In this document: positions 6,551 to 9,598 of the stretch, one piece after another | How positions within the stretch are numbered: position 1 is the first letter of the stretch | Layout of the letters: each line of letters starts with the position of its first letter | Assembly (NCBI GenBank): GCA_021793595.1 | Contig: JAJYSL010000165.1 | Span: 1 to 9,598, forward strand | Direction of reading: 5' to 3' | DNA from: Acidobacteriota bacterium | GTDB lineage: Bacteria > Acidobacteriota > Terriglobia > Terriglobales > Acidobacteriaceae | Length of the DNA stretch: 9,598 nucleotides | Position numbers and translations under genes: made by a program | Notes under the pieces: model-generated | What the model was told of the DNA's origin: nothing | The model's input: only the letters and a program-made list of their open reading frames with translations | Database searches by the model: none

Positions 6551-7732
6551 CTATACCTGAACCCTTTGAAGCATTTGCTTGATGCCACGGAGTGCCTGGC
6601 GCGTCCGCTCTTCATTTTCAATTAAGGAGAAGCGGACATGGCCATCTCCGTGCTCGCCGAAGCCAACACCGGGACTGACGGCAACCTTGGCTTCTGTCAG
6701 CAGCTGCTTTGAAAACTCGAAGGAACCCAGTTTTCGGTAGGCCTCAGGAATTTGCGCCCAGACGAACATGGTTGCTTTTGGCATGTCGACCTGCCAGCCA
6801 GCCTGATTCAGGCCCTGGACCAGCACATCGCGCCGCTTACGATAGTTGTCGCAAATTTGTTGTACGCATTCTTGCGGGCCTTCCAGCGCCTGGATGGACG
6901 CGACCTGGATGGGAGTGAATGTTCCATAATCAAAGTAGCTTTTGATCCGGCCAAGCGCAGCAACCAGGGTTGGGTTGCCAACCATAAAGCCGACTCGCCA
7001 TCCCGGCATGTTGTAGCTCTTTGAGAGAGTGAAGAACTCTACCGCAATGTCCTTGGCTCCTGGGACTTGCAGGATAGAAGGTGCGCGATAGCCGTCGAAA
7101 ACCAGGTCAGCATAGGCCAGGTCATGCACAACGTACACGCCGTACTCTTTGCACAAAGCGACAACCTGCTCAAAGAAAGCAAGGTCAACACACTGGGTCG
7201 TGGGGTTGGACGGGAAGTTGAGTATGAGCATTTTTGGCCGCGGAGACATCGATGGAAGCGCTGCGCGAAGATCCGCAAGAAAGGCTGCGGCGCTTGTAAT
7301 CTCAATGTAGCGAACATCCGCTCCGGCAATGATCGGACCGAAAATATGGATCGGATAGCTGGGATTGGGCACAAGAACGGAATCTCCGCGATCCAGAGTC
7401 GCGAGGCACAGGTGGGCGATGCCCTCTTTGGAGCCGATCGTCACGATGGCTTCCGTGAGTGGGTCCAGGTCGACGTCGTAGCGTCGCTTGTACCAGTTGC
7501 AGATTGCCTTGCGCAGACGGGGAATGCCTTTTGACAGCGAATAACGATGCGTGGCGGTCTTCTGCACGGCCTCAATCATCTTGTCAACAATGTGCTTCGG
7601 GGTTGCGCCGTCCGGATTTCCCATTCCGAAATCAATAATGTCTTCGCCGCGTTGCCGCGCGGCAGCTTTCAGATCGTTGGTGATGTTGAATACGTAGGCG
7701 GGCAGCCGAGTCAGTCGAGAAAATTCTTCCAT
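6551..7732 (-). CDS. alaC: Glutamate-pyruvate aminotransferase AlaC
   Basis: A 393-residue class I/II PLP aminotransferase, colinear with E. coli AlaC as I recall it. Matching blocks include [106 protein letters not shown] and [21 protein letters not shown]238 in SLSKS-type [11 protein letters not shown] is the PLP lysine. The enzyme makes alanine from pyruvate and glutamate in the cytoplasm. ATG 7732 was chosen because E. coli AlaC aligns from this point; an open extension to GTG 7879 adds 49 low-quality residues. The ribosome binding site is weak. The gene is divergent from gltB, which supplies its amino donor, glutamate. Confidence 0.88.
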   Translation of the reverse strand: MEEFSRLTRLPAYVFNITNDLKAAARQRGEDIIDFGMGNPDGATPKHIVDKMIEAVQKTATHRYSLSKGIPRLRKAICNWYKRRYDVDLDPLTEAIVTIGSKEGIAHLCLATLDRGDSVLVPNPSYPIHIFGPIIAGADVRYIEITSAAAFLADLRAALPSMSPRPKMLILNFPSNPTTQCVDLAFFEQVVALCKEYGVYVVHDLAYADLVFDGYRAPSILQVPGAKDIAVEFFTLSKSYNMPGWRVGFMVGNPTLVAALGRIKSYFDYGTFTPIQVASIQALEGPQECVQQICDNYRKRRDVLVQGLNQAGWQVDMPKATMFVWAQIPEAYRKLGSFEFSKQLLTEAKVAVSPGVGFGEHGDGHVRFSLIENEERTRQALRGIKQMLQRVQV

Positions 7733-7878
7733 AAGTAAAGGGTCACTTGTCGCATTCGTTGTGGGTTGAAACGGTGGTCTGGTCGAGAACGGTGCAAGCC
7801 GGCTCGAAAGAGCACTGATGGAGATTCGAAGCCGCCTCTCAATCAAACTTGAAGAAGGCTTCAGTATCGTCGCAAACA

Positions 7879-7898
7879 CTCATTCTATTCTCATTATC
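7879..7898 (-). promoter_or_regulatory. Fur-box-like hexamer array upstream of alaC
   Basis: On the minus strand the site reads GATAATGAGAATAGAATGAG. The first 12 bases match the GATAATGAGAAT half seen in many Fur boxes; the second half diverges. GATAAT could equally be a -10 element for a long alaC leader. No -35 is obvious. This is weak evidence. Confidence 0.2.
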
Positions 7899-8042
7899 AA
7901 CGATCTAGCGCACGTCGCCGCCTGTTCCTTCGACATCCATCACGAACGACGCAATCGATGGTGCGCGGACGTTGTTCGATCCCAACACCGTGTGTGTCTG
8001 CCACGGTTAGAGATTTCTGCGCCAGCTACCCGGTAAACTGGA

Positions 8043-8067
8043 AAGAGTGGTATAAAATATAACTCTT
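8043..8067 (+). promoter_or_regulatory. AT-rich dyad with -10-like elements upstream of gltB
   Basis: AAGAGT (8043-8048) and ACTCTT (8062-8067) form a perfect inverted repeat flanking TATA-AAA-TATA. Two -10-like hexamers lie inside: TATAAA (8051-8056) and TATAAC (8058-8063). No consensus -35 is present at normal spacing, which would suit an activator-dependent gltB promoter. A regulator bound to the dyad would cover the -10. The predicted transcript start is near 8065-8070, giving a leader of about 105 nt. Confidence 0.4.
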
Positions 8068-8085
8068 CAGCCCCGGTTGTCCCAG

Positions 8086-8128
8086 CGGATCAGCGCGTCT
8101 CGCTCGTGAGACGCCGCCTGACGATCCG
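8086..8128 (+). ncRNA. Two-part stem-loop in the predicted gltB leader
   Basis: The inner stem pairs GCGTCTC (8095-8101) with GAGACGC (8108-8114) around a 6-nt loop. The outer stem pairs CGGATC (8086-8091) with GATCCG (8123-8128), with a 3-nt/8-nt internal loop between them. All 13 pairs are Watson-Crick. It lies 47 nt before the gltB start and has no trailing T-run, so it is not an ordinary terminator. A cis-regulatory leader or an operator-type dyad are both possible. It does not match any riboswitch consensus I can recall. Confidence 0.4.
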
Positions 8129-8174
8129 TACCACGCACAGAACTCTAAAAAGTGAATGTTTAGCAGAGGAATCA

Positions 8175-9598
8175 ATGCCCAAATTCCATGCAGTTTCAGC
8201 CGTACCTTCCGCCCAGGGACTGTACCACCCCAGCCACGAACATGATGCGTGCGGAATTGGGTTTGTGGCCAGCGTTCGCGGGGAGAAAAGCCACGACATC
8301 ATTTTGAAGGGCATTGAGGTCCTGATCAATTTGACGCATCGCGGCGCCTGCGGTTGCGACGCGGAAACGGGTGATGGCGCAGGCATTCTGATCCAGATTC
8401 CTCACCGGTTTTTTTCGCGCGAATGCGCTGCGCTCGGCTTCAAATTGCCGGAACCCGGTGCTTACGCGGCAGGCATGGTTTTTCTGCCGGTAGAAAAACT
8501 GAACCGCCTTCAATGCGAAGGAATATTCGAGCAAATCATCCGGGAAGAAGGTCTGACCATTCTGGGCTGGCGTGACACGCCTTGTAACGGCAATGCGATC
8601 GGCCGCGTTGCGCGCGCGTCGCAACCTTATATACAGCAGATTTTTATCGGAAAGCCCGATGGAATGGATGAAGACGCGTTCGAGCGCAAACTCTACGTTG
8701 TTCGTAAACTGGCCGAACGTAAAATCGCCGATTCCAGCATCGAAGACAAGGAAATCTTCTATATTCCTTCTCTGTCCTCTCGTACCATCATTTATAAGGG
8801 GCTGCTGCTTGCGCCGCAGATTGCCAGCTTTTATGGCGAGTTGGCCGATCCCGAGGTTGATAGCGCGTTGTGTCTGGTGCACCAGCGTTTTTCGACCAAC
8901 ACGTTTCCAAGTTGGCGATTGGCGCATCCGTTTCGATACGTTGCGCACAACGGTGAAATCAACACTTTGCGCGGCAACGTGAATTGGATGTATGCACGGC
9001 AATCGATCCTGGAATCCCCAGCGTTTGGCACCGATATTGAAAAGCTATTTCCGATTGTCGAAGACGGCAGCAGCGATTCATCGGCATTCGACAATGCTGT
9101 TGAACTGCTCTTTCAATCTGGCCGTTCCATGCCGCACGTCATGGCCATGCTGATTCCAGAGGCATGGGCCGGCAATCCTCATATGAAGCCAGAAAAGCGG
9201 GCCTTTTACGAATATCATGCTTCGTTGATGGAGCCCTGGGATGGCCCGGCTGCGATCGCCTTTACAGATGGCCGCGTCATCGGCGCAACACTCGATCGTA
9301 ACGGTCTGCGTCCCGGACGCTACGTTGTCACCAAGGATGACATCGTCGTTCTCGCTTCCGAGGCGGGCGTCCTGGATATTCCGGCGGCGAACGTCAAGAA
9401 AAAGGGACGGCTGCAACCCGGAAAAATGTTCCTGGTCGACACTGTGCAACAGCGCATTATTTCCGATAAGGAAATCAAGCAGCAGCTTGTTTCTCGTCAA
9501 CCGTATGCAGACTGGTTGAAGGAGAAACAGATCACGCTCGAGCAATTGCCGGAGCCTTCGCGAGTCTATGGGGCCAACCCCGACACTCTGCTTCGCCG
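8175..9598 (+). CDS. gltB: Glutamate synthase large subunit, N-terminal part (partial, runs off right edge)
   Basis: From ATG 8175, preceded by AGAGGA (8165-8170) at 4-nt spacing, 474 codons run to the window edge without a stop, about a third of the usual 1,500-residue subunit. A short propeptide precedes HDACGIGFVA; C26 would become the N-terminal nucleophile of the class II glutamine amidotransferase domain after cleavage. Further family blocks are LTHRGACGCDAETGDGAGIL, LVHQRFSTNTFPSWRLAHPF, RYVAHNGEINTLRGNVNWM, DGSSDSSAFDNAVELL, MLIPEAWAGN and AAIAFTDGRVIGATLDRNG followed by LRPGRY. The domain releases ammonia from glutamine, which is channelled to the FMN/iron-sulfur domain to make glutamate from 2-oxoglutarate. 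Its divergent neighbour alaC uses glutamate as amino donor. A gltD partner would lie outside the window. Confidence 0.96.
   Translation, partial: MPKFHAVSAVPSAQGLYHPSHEHDACGIGFVASVRGEKSHDIILKGIEVLINLTHRGACGCDAETGDGAGILIQIPHRFFSRECAALGFKLPEPGAYAAGMVFLPVEKLNRLQCEGIFEQIIREEGLTILGWRDTPCNGNAIGRVARASQPYIQQIFIGKPDGMDEDAFERKLYVVRKLAERKIADSSIEDKEIFYIPSLSSRTIIYKGLLLAPQIASFYGELADPEVDSALCLVHQRFSTNTFPSWRLAHPFRYVAHNGEINTLRGNVNWMYARQSILESPAFGTDIEKLFPIVEDGSSDSSAFDNAVELLFQSGRSMPHVMAMLIPEAWAGNPHMKPEKRAFYEYHASLMEPWDGPAAIAFTDGRVIGATLDRNGLRPGRYVVTKDDIVVLASEAGVLDIPAANVKKKGRLQPGKMFLVDTVQQRIISDKEIKQQLVSRQPYADWLKEKQITLEQLPEPSRVYGANPDTLLR

Larger units (their letters stand above)
7733..8174. other. 442-bp divergent intergenic region between alaC and gltB
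   Basis: No gene is supported here. The reading frame extending alaC upstream to 7879 has no ribosome binding site and no resemblance to the family. The region must contain the promoters of both genes. It holds a Fur-box-like hexamer array (7879-7898), an AT-rich dyad with -10-like sequences (8043-8067) and a two-part stem-loop (8086-8128), each described separately. Positions 7733-7870 and 7900-8040 show nothing recognisable. Confidence 0.6.

Noticed and set aside
7733..7879. 49-codon N-terminal extension of AlaC, possibly a targeting peptide
   Set aside because: It starts at GTG without a ribosome binding site, and family members begin close to the [15 protein letters not shown] segment.
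8196..9002. 268-codon minus-strand frame over gltB
   Set aside because: It is opposite the strongly conserved amidotransferase domain and has no motifs of its own.

Overview
The window looks like a piece of a moderately GC-rich bacterial chromosome, most likely an acidobacterium (Acidobacteriota, Terriglobia-like). This is inferred from the gene types and the style of their secretion signals: an NtrY-like sensor kinase, a BON/glycine-zipper lipoprotein, Tat-signal SelA-like and cupin-RidA proteins, a DUF4380 protein, a secreted SMP-30 protein and a c-type cytochrome. No 16S or other marker gene is present, so the assignment is provisional. No tRNA, rRNA, CRISPR array, transposase or integrase was seen.

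Layout. Positions 1-391 (minus) hold the membrane N-terminus of an NtrY-like sensor histidine kinase that runs off the left edge. It is divergent from a BON-domain lipoprotein (566-1561, plus). Next is a plus-strand run of genes for exported proteins (about 1760-5370): a SelA-like PLP enzyme, a cupin-RidA-RidA protein, a DUF4380 protein and a c-type cytochrome. A convergent minus-strand SMP-30/gluconolactonase-like gene (5370-6392) follows. On its right lies a nitrogen-metabolism pair transcribed away from each other: alaC (6551-7732, minus) and gltB (8175 to the right edge, plus). They are separated by 442 bp containing several dyad symmetries.

The most striking feature is that three of the four genes in the plus-strand run are damaged. 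The SelA-like gene keeps its Tat signal and its C-terminal half, but in different reading frames and without the PLP lysine. The cupin-RidA gene carries a 2-nt frameshift in a TATATAT run and also lacks the end of the cupin and the start of the first RidA domain. The cytochrome ends shortly after its CXXCH motif, where it meets the SMP-30 stop codon. Only DUF4380 looks intact. Either the locus is decaying by several small deletions, or the assembly has collapsed or misjoined it several times.

Functionally, the run suggests a pathway outside the cytoplasm in which a PLP lyase makes a reactive enamine/imine that a RidA partner hydrolyses, next to sugar-type proteins (DUF4380, SMP-30) and a haem protein. 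That pathway is inference, and in this genome it is probably no longer functional. The gltB leader may carry a two-part RNA stem-loop (8086-8128) downstream of an AT-rich dyad with -10-like elements (8043-8067).
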